Source: Gammaproteobacteria bacterium (GTDB lineage: Bacteria; Pseudomonadota; Gammaproteobacteria; UBA6186; Azoamicaceae). Taken from it: a stretch of 64,000 nt of DNA. Below, piece after piece: positions 49,481-60,137 of this stretch; the stretch's first letter is position 1; every line of letters starts with the position of its first letter. The notes beneath the pieces were generated by a model that saw only the letters and a program-made list of their open reading frames with translations, did no database searches and was not told the DNA's origin. The position numbers and the translations under genes were made by a program. The DNA lies in NCBI GenBank assembly GCA_020054325.1, contig JAGVLG010000091.1, positions 1 through 64,000 on the forward strand. The letters are read 5' to 3'.

Positions 49481-51202
49481 ATGCAAGAAGTTTTAATGGC
49501 TAGTTTGTTAATGTTCACTTTCATGTTTTCATTTATTACGCTAAAGAGGATTTTTACTGCAAAAACCTCAACCGATCTAGATATCAACACTGAAATCTTA
49601 GTTCCAGAAACTAAAGCAGCGACCACAAGTACTAATAATATCAAATTCTATGCAAGTAAAATTATTCGTGGCATCCTACTTGTAATAAATTATGCCTTCA
49701 TCATGGCTGTGTTATTCTTCTGTTGTATTGGCTTTACGTCCCTAGCAACGCAAGTCAACAAAAAAACTGAAATTGTTCAGGTGCAAAGCTATACGCCACA
49801 ACAGCAGAACGCACAACAAAATGCCTTTGAAAATGAATTTAAAGCAATGCAGCAAGATAAAAATAAAGGCATCAAGGTAATTACTGCCGATCAAATCAAA
49901 ACCAAGTTTACTGATGTTGCAGGCTTAAAAGAAGCTAAAGAAGAAGTTCAGGATATTATAGGATTTTTACAGAATCCAGCAGAATTCGGGCGCTTAGGTG
50001 CTAAATCCCCTAAGGGCGTTTTATTATATGGCGAGCCTGGTACCGGTAAAACTTTATTAGCACGCGCTATTGCCGGTGAATCTAAAGTAGCCTTCATTGC
50101 AGTATCTGGATCTGAATTTGACGAAGAATACGTTGGTGTTGGTGCCGCTCGGGTGCGACACTTATTCGAATTAGCACGCGAACATGCGCCTTGTATCATT
50201 TTTATCGATGAGGTGGATGCGCTAGCACATAAACGGCACGCACATGATCCAGCTTGGTCGGCACAAACTGTAAACCAACTATTAACGGAAATGGATGGTC
50301 TGGATGAAGCTAAAAATAAAGGTATTGTTATAATCGGCGCATCGAATCGTTTAGAAGCAATGGATCCAGCAGTATTACGTCCAGGGCGTTTAGATAGGCA
50401 TATTAAATTAGATATACCAACCTTAACAGAGCGGGTTGAAGTACTAAATTTATATCTAAAGAAGGTTAAGGCTAAGTCTGATGTTACTGCAACTAAAATT
50501 GCTAAAATGACTAGCGGTTTTAGTAGCGCTGAATTGGCAAATTTAGTTAATGAAGCTGCTATATCTGCTACTAAAGCTAAACGTAAAGCAATAGAAATGC
50601 AAGATTTTGATAGCGCTAAAGATCGTATCGTATTGGGCTCAAAGCGAGCTGCGATGAAAGTTACCGAAAAAGAGCGCAAAACTACAGCATACCATGAGGC
50701 TGGACACGCCTTAGTTGGGCATTTACTTGGAGCTAACCATAACCCAATTTACAAAGTCACTATTACACCACGTGGTCCATCTTTAGGTCATACTAGCTTT
50801 GAGCCTAGTGATGATGAACACTCAATGAACTTGCAACAACTAGAAGCGTTAATCGCTACGCAATTAGCTGGAAGAATTGCAGAAGAGTTAATATTCGGCG
50901 AGCAAAATATTACTACTGGGGCTGAAAACGATTTACAACAAGCCACACATTTAGCCTACAATATGGTGACGCGTTGGGGATATTCAAAACGCATTGGTTT
51001 AGTAAATACCGGAGTTACTGCAGAATTTGTTTCTAAAGAAGTAATCGAACAAGAAGTGCATGCGATCATGCAACGCAATTACGAACGCGCTAAGCAAGTA
51101 TTAATGCAAAATCGTACTAAACTGGAAGGAATTGCCAAGGGCTTGCTAGAACACGAAACTTTGGATGCAAAGCAAATCAAAGAAATAATCAGCAAAAATT
51201 AA
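49481..51202 (+). CDS. FtsH-like AAA+ zinc protease (573 aa)
   Basis: Two N-terminal membrane segments (about residues 5-22, and 62-88) flank a short periplasmic loop, then the AAA+ module: TDVAGLKEAKEEV, Walker A GEPGTGKTLLA, Walker B CIIFIDEVDALA, second region of homology RPGRLDRH. The protease part has YHEAGHALVGH (HExxH) and the third ligand in TTGAENDLQQAT. The pore loop is SEFDEEYVGVGAARVRHLF, whereas classical FtsH has FVEMFVGVGASRVRDLF, so this may be a paralogue. The periplasmic part is much shorter than in E. coli FtsH (644 aa in total). ATG 49481 has GAGG 8 bases upstream; a GTG at 49466 overlaps that site. It is reversed relative to the dcw genes around it. Confidence 0.85.
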   Translation: MQEVLMASLLMFTFMFSFITLKRIFTAKTSTDLDINTEILVPETKAATTSTNNIKFYASKIIRGILLVINYAFIMAVLFFCCIGFTSLATQVNKKTEIVQVQSYTPQQQNAQQNAFENEFKAMQQDKNKGIKVITADQIKTKFTDVAGLKEAKEEVQDIIGFLQNPAEFGRLGAKSPKGVLLYGEPGTGKTLLARAIAGESKVAFIAVSGSEFDEEYVGVGAARVRHLFELAREHAPCIIFIDEVDALAHKRHAHDPAWSAQTVNQLLTEMDGLDEAKNKGIVIIGASNRLEAMDPAVLRPGRLDRHIKLDIPTLTERVEVLNLYLKKVKAKSDVTATKIAKMTSGFSSAELANLVNEAAISATKAKRKAIEMQDFDSAKDRIVLGSKRAAMKVTEKERKTTAYHEAGHALVGHLLGANHNPIYKVTITPRGPSLGHTSFEPSDDEHSMNLQQLEALIATQLAGRIAEELIFGEQNITTGAENDLQQATHLAYNMVTRWGYSKRIGLVNTGVTAEFVSKEVIEQEVHAIMQRNYERAKQVLMQNRTKLEGIAKGLLEHETLDAKQIKEIISKN

Positions 51203-51239
51203 AACTCTTCGCAACCTGCAAGGCTCTAAATGGCACAGA

Positions 51240-51689
51240 CTACCTGCAATAGGTCTTCATATATTGTGTCCTATACATAACGTATAGAGCCTTCAAATTC
51301 TCATCACTAGTTATAACAGTACGAAACTGCGCTGGTACAAACTGTAAATTATTGCGCAAGGCATCCTGCATTGCTTGGCTCTTCATAACCGACATATCTA
51401 AATTTACATGCGCCGATAATATATCACAGGTTGTAGTCTTTGGTGCTGCAACAACTGCGGCAGCAGCGGCAGATGCAGCTTGTGCGGAATTTGCAGGTTG
51501 GCCAGTCTGCACAGACTTAGTTGCTTTGCCGTTATTAACTGTAGTTTGTTGCTGTGGCAAGTAACCTTGCACGTTTACAGATTCATGTACCTGAGATTGA
51601 TCAATATCACCCCAGAGTGATTTTTCTGCTTGAGTCGCTGTTGCGAGAAACAGTCCTATAATTATTAGTCCGAGGTTAAGACGACGCAT
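51240..51689 (-). CDS. Small exported hypothetical protein (149 aa)
   Basis: A clear signal peptide (MRRLNLGLIIIGLFLATATQA, cut before EKSLWGD; listed to the A) is followed by a disordered Gln/Ala/Thr-rich middle (QPANSAQAASAAAAAVVAA) and a C-terminal helical domain with two Cys (TTTCDIL, TYCR at the end) that could pair. No family recognised. The ATG at 51689 has GGAG 6 bases upstream. It lies between ftsW and the FtsH-like gene, converging with the latter. A periplasmic location is the only firm inference. Confidence 0.7.
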   Translation of the reverse strand: MRRLNLGLIIIGLFLATATQAEKSLWGDIDQSQVHESVNVQGYLPQQQTTVNNGKATKSVQTGQPANSAQAASAAAAAVVAAPKTTTCDILSAHVNLDMSVMKSQAMQDALRNNLQFVPAQFRTVITSDENLKALYVMYRTQYMKTYCR

Positions 51690-51745
51690 ATTAATCTCCA
51701 TTATTATAATATGTCATGATCAATATAAAGTGATACTAATCTAAA

Positions 51746-52867
51746 TTACTTACTATTTATTCTAGTCTCATAATCAATTCTAAACAACAAGCCAATTGCG
51801 ATACACGCTACAATCATGCTACTTCCCCCTGCACTCATAAGTGGTAGAGTTAAGCCTTTAGTTGGTAGTAGTCCAATATTAACACTTATATTGACTAAAG
51901 TTTGTAGTGTTATTAACAGTCCAATACCATATGCCAGATTACCTGAATATTCAAAGCCTGCTAATTTTGCTTTACGCCCGATTTCCATGGCACGAAATGC
52001 TAAAATCCCATAAAGCGCTAAGACACAAAACACTCCCAGCAAACCTAATTCTTCTGCCAATACTGCAAAAATAAAATCACTATGTGACTCTGGTAAATAT
52101 AATAATTTTTGGATGCTACCACCCAAACCTGAACCAAACCAAGAACCGCGTCCAAAAGCAATCAAGGATTGCACTAATTGGTATCCAGTATCAAATTGAT
52201 CTGCCCAAGGATCCCTAAACGAAGTAATGCGTTGTAAACGGTAAGAAGAAGAAACTGCTACAAAACCTAATACACATAATATTAGCGGCAACAAAATAAA
52301 AAAATGTTTTACCCTAGCACCACCTAAAAATAGCATACCTAAAATCGTACAGGCAATTACTACGACCGCACCAAAATCTGGTTCTAACATCAACAAAAAG
52401 GCGATAGTACCAAGCACAACCATCGGAATTAAAAAACCTTGTAAGCTATGAGTTAATTGATAGTTACGACGTACAATATAGCCAGATATATATGAAATTA
52501 AACCTAATTTGGCCAGCTCTGAAGGTTGCACTGAAATTGGACCAATAAATAACCATCGCATACTACCGTTAATTGGTCGGGTTACGCCTGGTATTAGTAA
52601 TACAATTAATAGCAAGGCGCTAATGAATAAAAAAGCATTACTATACCGCTGCAAATATTTAATTGGAATATAAGTAACTGCAAATGCCGCAACTATACCG
52701 GCAAAAATATATACTGCTTGATGCCAGGCAAAATGAAACATTGCAACATGCATCCGCTCGGCAAGCGGCACTGAAGCGGATGCCACCATAATAAAACCAA
52801 TCGCAAGTATGGCGCTAACGCTTAACAGTAACAAAACATCAAATTTATTTGGCGACTGTGGTATCAT
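51746..52867 (-). CDS. ftsW: Septal peptidoglycan glycosyltransferase FtsW
   Basis: 373 residues (E. coli 414), SEDS family with about ten membrane segments. Polymerises lipid II at the septum with FtsI. Seen: the catalytic-loop region PDFGAVVVIACTILGMLFLG, GLGGSIQKLLYLPESHSDFIF, and GGSSMIVACIAIGLL near the C-terminus. The ATG at 52867 (MIPQSPNKFD) overlaps the murD end by 23 bases; a longer frame to 52930 would lie inside murD and is not favoured. Confidence 0.96.
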   Translation of the reverse strand: MIPQSPNKFDVLLLLSVSAILAIGFIMVASASVPLAERMHVAMFHFAWHQAVYIFAGIVAAFAVTYIPIKYLQRYSNAFLFISALLLIVLLIPGVTRPINGSMRWLFIGPISVQPSELAKLGLISYISGYIVRRNYQLTHSLQGFLIPMVVLGTIAFLLMLEPDFGAVVVIACTILGMLFLGGARVKHFFILLPLILCVLGFVAVSSSYRLQRITSFRDPWADQFDTGYQLVQSLIAFGRGSWFGSGLGGSIQKLLYLPESHSDFIFAVLAEELGLLGVFCVLALYGILAFRAMEIGRKAKLAGFEYSGNLAYGIGLLITLQTLVNISVNIGLLPTKGLTLPLMSAGGSSMIVACIAIGLLFRIDYETRINSK

Positions 52868-54200
52868 GCTTATCAATCCATTGCAGCACATGTTCTTTAA
52901 ATAATTTACCGCGGTGCGAGTAATTTTCAAACATGTCTAAACTCGCACAAGCTGGGGAAAGCAACACCCCATCGCCTCCTCGCGCTACTTGCTGCGCTAA
53001 ACTAATTACTTCCGGCATATCTTTTGCTATGTAGCATGGAACAATGCCATTTAACAGCCCTGCTAAATTTTGACGCTCGCTACCTATTAATATAGCCGCT
53101 TTACAATAACGGCGCACCGGCTCAATTAATGGTGTAAAATCAGCATTTTTTCCAAGGCCACCCAAAATTATAATCCATTTACCAACAATAGACTGCGCTA
53201 AACCTTCGAGTGCAGTAATTGTAGCAGCGACATTCGTACCTTTAGAATCATTCACCCAAATTACATTATTAAATTCCGCAACCTTTTCACAGCGATGCTC
53301 TAACCCTTTAAAATCGCGTAATGCTTGCAACATCGCTGGTAATGGGAAGCCAGCGGCTTCGCCTAAAGCTAGCGCGGCTAATGCATTGGCGATATTATGA
53401 TCTCCTAACATAGCAACTTCGCTGACTGCTAACAAAGCTTGCGAACCTTTAGCAAGCCAATTTGTACCTTTGTGTTGGATCACGCCGTAATTATTATCAC
53501 TTGGCACATCTAAACCAAAAGTTATGTGTTTTTCTGTGTTTTTCTGTTGCGGCTTAGTTAAAGGATCTGCTCGGTTGTATATATCATATTCAGAATTACT
53601 ATATATTCGTTGTTTTGCTTGCTGATACTCAATTAAATCTTTATACCGATCCATATGGTCCGGGGTTATGTTTAATATTGTTACTGCCTTGGGGTGTAAT
53701 GAAAATGTAGTCTCCAGCTGAAAGCTAGATAGTTCAAGGATATAACATTCATTGCTGTCATTAAGTAAATCTAAGGCCGCAGTTCCCAAATTGCCACCAA
53801 CTCCAGCCTTAATCCCACTAGCTGCAGCCATTTCACCAAGCAAAGTAGTCACTGTACTTTTACCATTTGAACCAGTTATTGCCAGTACCGGCTTATCGAC
53901 CTCTCTGGCAAATAATTCTATGTCACCAATAATTTCTATCTTGTTATGTCGGGCTGTTTCTAATGCCGGCTCTGTTACTGGTATGCCAGGGCTTAATATA
54001 ATATTGGTAACATATTCTGGAACCGAGATCTTTCCTAACAACACTTCTGCATTAGGATATATTGCGTATAACTCATCTAAATGTGGTGGATGTATCCGAC
54101 TATCAGTTACAGTGATGTTATAGCCTTTTTTTGATAAAAATTTAACAACAGATAATCCAGTTATGCCTAACCCAACAACTAAATAATGCTCTACAGACAT
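52845..54200 (-). CDS. murD: UDP-N-acetylmuramoyl-L-alanine--D-glutamate ligase MurD
   Basis: 451 residues (E. coli 438). Adds D-Glu. Seen: LVVGLGITGLSVVKFL, the ATP loop ITGSNGKSTVTTLLGEM, LNITPDHMDRYK, HRCEKVAEFNNVIWVNDSKGTN (in part VNDSKGTN), and LLSPACASLDMFENYSHRG. Follows mraY by 26 bases. Confidence 0.97.
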   Translation of the reverse strand: MSVEHYLVVGLGITGLSVVKFLSKKGYNITVTDSRIHPPHLDELYAIYPNAEVLLGKISVPEYVTNIILSPGIPVTEPALETARHNKIEIIGDIELFAREVDKPVLAITGSNGKSTVTTLLGEMAAASGIKAGVGGNLGTAALDLLNDSNECYILELSSFQLETTFSLHPKAVTILNITPDHMDRYKDLIEYQQAKQRIYSNSEYDIYNRADPLTKPQQKNTEKHITFGLDVPSDNNYGVIQHKGTNWLAKGSQALLAVSEVAMLGDHNIANALAALALGEAAGFPLPAMLQALRDFKGLEHRCEKVAEFNNVIWVNDSKGTNVAATITALEGLAQSIVGKWIIILGGLGKNADFTPLIEPVRRYCKAAILIGSERQNLAGLLNGIVPCYIAKDMPEVISLAQQVARGGDGVLLSPACASLDMFENYSHRGKLFKEHVLQWIDKHDTTVAK

Positions 54201-54226
54201 CTATAACCACCATATACTTTTTGAAA

Positions 54227-55309
54227 CTACCGTAATTTTATAGTTGCCAGGCCAAACAATACAAAAATAACTGTTAAGATCCAAAATCTAACAATTACCC
54301 TTGGCTCCGGCCAGCCAGCTAATTCAAAATGGTGATGAATTGGTGCCATCCTAAATATACGTTTACCACGCAATTTGTATGATCCAACTTGCAACATAAC
54401 AGAAATAGTTTCAACTACAAAGACACCACCCATGATTACTAAAACTAGTTCTTGGCGTACTAATACTGCCATTATGCCTAATGCCGCACCTAAACCTAGC
54501 GCACCGACATCGCCCATAAATATTTGCGCTGGATAAGCATTAAACCATAAAAATCCTAAACCAGATCCCACTATAGCACCGCAGAATACCGCAATTTCAC
54601 CAACCCCTGGGATATATGGTAATACCAAATACTCGGCGAATTTTACATGGCCAGTAATGTAGGCAAAGATCCCCAACGCTCCAGCAACTAAAACTATTGG
54701 TAAAATTGCTAAGCCATCTAGGCCGTCAGTTAGATTTACTGCATTACTAGTACCAACAATTACAAAGTAGCTAAAGAATATATAAAAGACTCCCAATGGT
54801 AATACCATATTTTTAAAAAATGGGATCAACAAATCTGTTTCTGCTGGAGTTTGTGCTATATGGTACAGAAACACAGCAGCAACAAAACCGACTGCTGATT
54901 GCCAAAAATATTTCCATTTGGCAGGTAAGCCACGCGGATCTTTACGAATTAATTTGCGATAATCATCAACCCATCCCACCAAACCAAAAGCTAAAGTAAC
55001 TGCTAACACAACCCATACATAAACATTGGACAAATTAGCCCACAACAATGTACTAATGGTAATTGCAGTTAAAATTAAAACTCCCCCCATGGTCGGAGTA
55101 CCTGTCTTGGTTAAGTGGCTTTGCGGACCATCGTTGCGAACCACTTGCCCAATTTGTGCTCGCGCCAATTTCTTGATTATGATAGGTCCAAGAAACAATG
55201 CAATTATCAATGACGTCAGTGTTGCTAAAATTGCCCGCAATGTAATGTATTGAAAGACACCAAACGCATGAAAGTATTGTTGTAAATATTCACTGAGCCA
55301 TAAAAGCAT
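54227..55309 (-). CDS. mraY: Phospho-N-acetylmuramoyl-pentapeptide transferase MraY
   Basis: 360 residues, the same as E. coli. Makes lipid I in the inner membrane; about ten membrane segments. Seen: [13 protein letters not shown], the Asp-rich [34 protein letters not shown], and the HHHFE motif in [13 protein letters not shown]. The ATG at 55309 ([11 protein letters not shown]) matches the E. coli N-terminus and has AGGA 8 bases upstream. Confidence 0.98.
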   Translation of the reverse strand: MLLWLSEYLQQYFHAFGVFQYITLRAILATLTSLIIALFLGPIIIKKLARAQIGQVVRNDGPQSHLTKTGTPTMGGVLILTAITISTLLWANLSNVYVWVVLAVTLAFGLVGWVDDYRKLIRKDPRGLPAKWKYFWQSAVGFVAAVFLYHIAQTPAETDLLIPFFKNMVLPLGVFYIFFSYFVIVGTSNAVNLTDGLDGLAILPIVLVAGALGIFAYITGHVKFAEYLVLPYIPGVGEIAVFCGAIVGSGLGFLWFNAYPAQIFMGDVGALGLGAALGIMAVLVRQELVLVIMGGVFVVETISVMLQVGSYKLRGKRIFRMAPIHHHFELAGWPEPRVIVRFWILTVIFVLFGLATIKLR

Positions 55310-55334
55310 TTTACTATTCCTAATATTCTTGCAG

Positions 55335-56681
55335 CTACGTTTCAATAACGATAGCACTTACCACTTCGTTTAAACGCATGCCGCGCGATCCTTTAATTAA
55401 TACTACAGTATCTGCATCTAGCATAGTAGATAATTCATCAATTAACTTAGTTTTATCTTTAAAAAACTTAGCATTTATCCCAAACTTTTTAACTGCATGC
55501 TGTGCGAGATCCCCAAAAGCTAATAAAAAATCAATTCCTGCATCTTTAGCTTGTACCCCGAGATCTTCGTGGCGCTCCACAGCGTGTGTACCAAGCTCTA
55601 ACATATCACCTACTACTAAAATCTTCTTTCCTGTTTGTTTTGCTAATACATCAATGGCATATTTCATAGCAACCGGATTGGCATTGTAACAATCATCAAT
55701 TATTTTGGCGCCTTTAGTACCATTTTTAATTTCCATACGCCATTTGACTGGTTGCATTTCTTCTAAACCACGCTTTATGTCTACCAAGCTAACATCTAAT
55801 GCTCGCGCAACTGCTGCTGCTGCCAAGGCATTTTTAACATTATGTAACCCTAACAAAGGTAATATAATCTCTATCATGCCAATATCGGTAACTAATTCAA
55901 AACGAATGCGATGATGCTCTTCTACAATGTAAGCGCAGGTAATATCTGCCGCGCGCTCCAATCCAAAAGTTATGATGTTCTGAGTTTTAAGTTTACTCAA
56001 CCAAAAAGGCGCATAGACTTCATCGATATTAATTACTGCAGTACCATGCGGTTGTAGAAATTCATAAATTTCTGCTTTGGCAGCAGCAACCCCATCGAGG
56101 CTACCAAAGGTTTCTAAATGTACCGGTGCAACATTGTTTATTACGGTGATACTCGGATTTACTAATTCCATTAAATATTTAATATCGCCAGCTTGACGCG
56201 CCCCCATCTCTAGTACTGCATATTGATGTTCAGGTGATAAATCTAATAATGTTTTTGGCAGACCAATTTCATTATTAAAACTTCCCTCTGGAGATAGCAC
56301 ATTAGCAGATTGTTTTAAAATATTTGCAATCATACTTTTAACCGAGGTTTTACCACAACTACCAGTAATCCCAACCATAGGGATCTTAAACTTACTGCGA
56401 TAGAGCGCAGCAATCTGACCATATGCCCACAGAGTATTGCTCACCTGAATTACTGGAACGCTTGCGGTGATCTCTTTGCTCGCAATTATAGCGGTCGCAC
56501 CCTTTGCAATTGCTTCAGCAATATAATCATGGCCATCAAAATTTTCTCCAGCTATTGCGATAAATAAGGCACCCGGTTGTAAAGTACGAGTATCGGTTGA
56601 GATTGAAGAGAATTTAACATCCGGACCATGATAATCCGCATCTAAGTAATTACATATTTGCAGTGTTGTTAAATTACTCAT
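55335..56681 (-). CDS. murF: UDP-MurNAc-tripeptide--D-Ala-D-Ala ligase MurF
   Basis: 448 residues (E. coli 452). Adds the D-Ala-D-Ala made by Ddl. Seen: [19 protein letters not shown], the ATP loop [14 protein letters not shown] (the usual second Ser is Cys here), [25 protein letters not shown], and [15 protein letters not shown]. The ATG overlaps the murE stop (ATGA) with AAGGAG 9 bases upstream. Confidence 0.97.
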   Translation of the reverse strand: MSNLTTLQICNYLDADYHGPDVKFSSISTDTRTLQPGALFIAIAGENFDGHDYIAEAIAKGATAIIASKEITASVPVIQVSNTLWAYGQIAALYRSKFKIPMVGITGSCGKTSVKSMIANILKQSANVLSPEGSFNNEIGLPKTLLDLSPEHQYAVLEMGARQAGDIKYLMELVNPSITVINNVAPVHLETFGSLDGVAAAKAEIYEFLQPHGTAVINIDEVYAPFWLSKLKTQNIITFGLERAADITCAYIVEEHHRIRFELVTDIGMIEIILPLLGLHNVKNALAAAAVARALDVSLVDIKRGLEEMQPVKWRMEIKNGTKGAKIIDDCYNANPVAMKYAIDVLAKQTGKKILVVGDMLELGTHAVERHEDLGVQAKDAGIDFLLAFGDLAQHAVKKFGINAKFFKDKTKLIDELSTMLDADTVVLIKGSRGMRLNEVVSAIVIET

Positions 56682-58120
56682 GCAATTCTACTCCTTTTTA
56701 ATAATGCTTGCTGTGCAACTTGTACGTCTGAAAATGGCAGCTTTTCAGTGCCAATAATTTGATAATCTTCATGTCCTTTGCCCGCAATCAAAATGAAATC
56801 TTGGGCTTCAGCTTTATTAATTGTATTTTGAATTGCACGAGCACGATCCATTTCAATTTCCAATTTTGAATGCGACGGTAACCCATGCAGCATATCGTTA
56901 ATGATCTGTTGCGGATCTTCGGTGCGCGGGTTATCTTGTGTCACTACAACATAATCGCTGTTTTCAAATGCAGCCTGCAACATTAATGGGCGTTTCGCAC
57001 GATCACGATCACCCCCGCAACCAACAATACAATATAGTTTACCTTCGACATGCGCTCTTAAAGCCTGCAAAGCTTTAATTATCGCATCTGGAGTATGAGC
57101 ATAATCAACTACAATTTGTGGAGCATCAACAATTGTATTTGGAACAAGTTGCATACGCCCTGGCACTGCTTTTAAATCGCGTACTGCCTGCAGTAACTGC
57201 GAAAAAATAACTCCTTGCAAACCACAAACGGCGACACTTGCCAATACATTGCTTTTATTGAAGGATCCTAATAAATTGGTAACGAACCTGCCATTGCCCC
57301 AAGGCGTAACCAATACATCATCCAATAAATATATATCTGCTTGCTCAGAACTACATGAATAAGTAATAACATTAACCCCAGCAGGTATTAAATTTAATAA
57401 TTGCGGCGCGTATGCATCGTCTAGATTAACTACAGCATTTTGCAGCGGATAACCGGTAAATAATAATGCTTTGGCATTAAAATAATCTTGCATATTTTTA
57501 TGATAATCTAAATGATCTTGAGTCAGATTAGTAAAAACTGCAGTATTAAAACTAATCCCCAATAAACGTTGTTGCACTAAAGCATGCGAAGAAACTTCCA
57601 TTGCAACATGTGTAGCACTTTGTTCAGTCAAATTGAATAATTCGCGTTGTACCGTACAAGGATCACTCGTGGTTAATTCGCTAGTATGCAATGCATCTAA
57701 TAAACCATTACCGATAGTCCCCATTACTCCGCAAATGTTTTGGGTTGCATTTAAAATTTGTGCGATGTAGTGACTAGTTGAAGTTTTACCATTAGTACCG
57801 GTAACAGCAATTACTTTTAAAGAATTAGCAGGGTTATTATAAAAAAAGGCTGCTAAACTGGGTAATCTTTGCCTTAAATCTATAACTTCAATAATCGGTA
57901 CATCCTGACTTGGAATAGAATATGGAGCTGCTGCTAATACTGCCGCCGCACCATTCGCAATTGCAATCTTGATGTACTCTCTGCCATCTACTTTTGTGCC
58001 AGGCATAGCGACAAATAAATCGCCGGCTTGAACACTGCGACTATCGAGGCGTATATTTCGTAATTCACACTGCTGTGAATTGGATAAACCTAAAAATTTT
58101 AGTACTGCTGATAAATTCAC
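56678..58120 (-). CDS. murE: UDP-MurNAc-dipeptide--meso-DAP ligase MurE
   Basis: 480 residues (E. coli 495). Seen: VIAVTGTNGKTSTSHYIAQ, TSDPCTVQRELFN, EVSSHALVQQRL, and DNPRTEDPQQIINDM, whose DNPR selects meso-diaminopimelate rather than lysine. The start is GTG at 58120 overlapping the ftsI stop (GTGA), with GGAAG upstream. This fixes the peptidoglycan type as DAP. Confidence 0.97.
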   Translation of the reverse strand: MNLSAVLKFLGLSNSQQCELRNIRLDSRSVQAGDLFVAMPGTKVDGREYIKIAIANGAAAVLAAAPYSIPSQDVPIIEVIDLRQRLPSLAAFFYNNPANSLKVIAVTGTNGKTSTSHYIAQILNATQNICGVMGTIGNGLLDALHTSELTTSDPCTVQRELFNLTEQSATHVAMEVSSHALVQQRLLGISFNTAVFTNLTQDHLDYHKNMQDYFNAKALLFTGYPLQNAVVNLDDAYAPQLLNLIPAGVNVITYSCSSEQADIYLLDDVLVTPWGNGRFVTNLLGSFNKSNVLASVAVCGLQGVIFSQLLQAVRDLKAVPGRMQLVPNTIVDAPQIVVDYAHTPDAIIKALQALRAHVEGKLYCIVGCGGDRDRAKRPLMLQAAFENSDYVVVTQDNPRTEDPQQIINDMLHGLPSHSKLEIEMDRARAIQNTINKAEAQDFILIAGKGHEDYQIIGTEKLPFSDVQVAQQALLKRSRIA

Positions 58121-59835
58121 GTGTTTCTACTTCCATTGTGTGCTACATGCACACCATGCGTATCTAATAAATCCGGGGCAATTTTAAATAATCTTAAAGC
58201 GCCACTAGCAATCTTGGAAAATACTGGGGCAGCTACCTGGTTACCATAATACTCGCCAGTTGGCTCATTTATGAAGACCACAATGGCAACCCTAGGGTTG
58301 ATTGCAGGCGCTAAACCACAAAACACTGAGTGGTAATGCCCCTCTTCATAGCCATTTTTGCCAACCTTACGTGCGGTACCTGTCTTACCAGCTACTCTAT
58401 ACCCTACGACCCTAGCATTCGATCTGTCGTGCTCTACAGCAAAAGAAAGCATATTGAGAACCTGCCGAGCTACAGTAGCATTCATGACCCTAATGCCCTC
58501 AGGTGCTTGATTTTGCTTAATAAAAGTAATTGGGTGCTTTACCCCACCGGCGCCAATAATAGCATAAGCTTGGGCCAACTGTAATGGGGTTACAGCTACC
58601 CCATAGCCAAATGACATAGTTGCCAAAACAAAGGATTGTCCTGGTTTTGGCAGGGAGAGTGAACCTGGATTCTCTCCTGGGAAGCCGCTACCTGTACTCC
58701 AACCTAAACCAAGCCTATCGTAGGTATCCCACAACTCTTTAGGCTGTAGATTCAGCACTAGCTTAGTGATCCCCACATTGCTGGATTCTTTTAAAATCGA
58801 GGCGACGTCTAAAACCCCATTATTATGCAAATCCCGAATGATCTTACCTTGCAAACGCATTATCCCAGGCTTAGTATCAATTAAGGTGGCTGGGGTAATT
58901 TTGGTGTGTTCTAAGACACTCGCCATACTAAATGTCTTAATGACCGAACCTGGTTCAAAGGCATCAGTAACAGCAATGTTACGGTAATTATCTGGATTTT
59001 GTTCACGAGCGCGCTTATTGGGGTTATAGCTAGGGTTGTTTACCATGGCCAATACTTCGCCAGTTTTTACATCTATAACTACTGCGGTTCCAGAGCGCGC
59101 TTTATGTTTTTCAACCGCGGCTTTAAGCGAGCGATAGGCTAAATATTGCAATCTTTCATCAATACTAATACTTAGATCATTGCCAGGCACTACCTCACTA
59201 ATATTGGCAAGGTTTTCTACCTCACGACCCAACCGATCTTGCTCAATGCGCTTCTTGCCAGGCTTTCCCTGTAACCAAGTATTATATGCTAACTCTAAAC
59301 CTTCTTGGCCGCGATCATCAATGTCAGTAAATCCTAATACATGTGCGGTTACTTCAGCATTTGGATAATAGCGGCGATACTCCGGTATTAAATGTACTCC
59401 AGCAATTTCTAAGGCTTTAACTTGCGCGCTAATTTGTGGCTCGATGTGTCTTTTAAGATATGCGAATTCTTTTTTAGCATGCGCATACTGCTTAATTTTT
59501 TCTTTTACTTTAGAGTGCGGGATCCCTAAAACTTTCGAAAGCTGCTTTAATTTCGGATCATCAATTGCAATTTTTTTGGGATTAATCGACACTGAATCAA
59601 CCGGAGTACTGATTGCTAAAGCTTCGCCGTTACGATCTTTAATCATACCACGATATGCAGCAATTTTTACTTCACGTACGGTACGCGCTTCGCCTTGTGA
59701 TACTAAAAAATCATGCTGGAGTACGTGTAAATATGTTAAACGCGCCGCCACTGTCACTAACACTAAAGCGAATAAACTCAGCAGAATTATATATCTGCTG
59801 GGAATCGCTTTAAATATTAGTGTCTTAATTTTCAT
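58117..59835 (-). CDS. ftsI: Septal transpeptidase FtsI (PBP3)
   Basis: 572 residues (E. coli 588). A membrane anchor (YIILLSLFALVLVTVAARL), the pedestal domain with RGMIKDRNGEALAIS, then the transpeptidase: SxxK in FEPGSVIKTFSM, SxN in KESSNVGI, and KTG in AGKTGTARKVG. Cross-links septal peptidoglycan with FtsW. The ATG at 59835 overlaps the ftsL stop (ATGA). Confidence 0.98.
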   Translation of the reverse strand: MKIKTLIFKAIPSRYIILLSLFALVLVTVAARLTYLHVLQHDFLVSQGEARTVREVKIAAYRGMIKDRNGEALAISTPVDSVSINPKKIAIDDPKLKQLSKVLGIPHSKVKEKIKQYAHAKKEFAYLKRHIEPQISAQVKALEIAGVHLIPEYRRYYPNAEVTAHVLGFTDIDDRGQEGLELAYNTWLQGKPGKKRIEQDRLGREVENLANISEVVPGNDLSISIDERLQYLAYRSLKAAVEKHKARSGTAVVIDVKTGEVLAMVNNPSYNPNKRAREQNPDNYRNIAVTDAFEPGSVIKTFSMASVLEHTKITPATLIDTKPGIMRLQGKIIRDLHNNGVLDVASILKESSNVGITKLVLNLQPKELWDTYDRLGLGWSTGSGFPGENPGSLSLPKPGQSFVLATMSFGYGVAVTPLQLAQAYAIIGAGGVKHPITFIKQNQAPEGIRVMNATVARQVLNMLSFAVEHDRSNARVVGYRVAGKTGTARKVGKNGYEEGHYHSVFCGLAPAINPRVAIVVFINEPTGEYYGNQVAAPVFSKIASGALRLFKIAPDLLDTHGVHVAHNGSRNT

Positions 59836-60137
59836 GGTTTTATCACATGTGTTTTTTCTGGAATTACCATACCTAACTGCTCTTTGGCGACACGCTCCAC
59901 CCGAGCCTCTGCTTGCCAAGTGCCTTGTTCGAGTAACAATTTACTCCATTCAACCTGCATCCTGTCCCTTGTTGCATATAGAGATTGTAATTGCGCATGC
60001 ATCAAACGCTTAGTGTGTTTGGTATAAATTACTGCTAACGCTTGCGCAATTACAAAAGCACCGAGCAGTATAAATGTCATAGCTTGCTTGGTGCGTATAA
60101 TTTCAGTAAAAGGCCCTTGCAATGCCAATTTAATCAT
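59832..60137 (-). CDS. ftsL: Cell division protein FtsL
   Basis: 101 residues (E. coli 121). A short cytoplasmic N-terminus, one membrane segment (MTFILLGAFVIAQALAVIY), then a heptad-like coiled coil (MHAQLQSLYATRDRMQVEW) and the C-terminal RVERVAKEQLGMVIP that is conserved in FtsL. Pairs with FtsB and FtsQ. Overlaps rsmH by 8 bases and ftsI by 4. Confidence 0.92.
   Translation of the reverse strand: MIKLALQGPFTEIIRTKQAMTFILLGAFVIAQALAVIYTKHTKRLMHAQLQSLYATRDRMQVEWSKLLLEQGTWQAEARVERVAKEQLGMVIPEKTHVIKP

Noticed and set aside
49948-50679. 243-residue open frame opposite the FtsH-like gene
   Set aside because: Antisense shadow; the AAA+ motifs are on the other strand.
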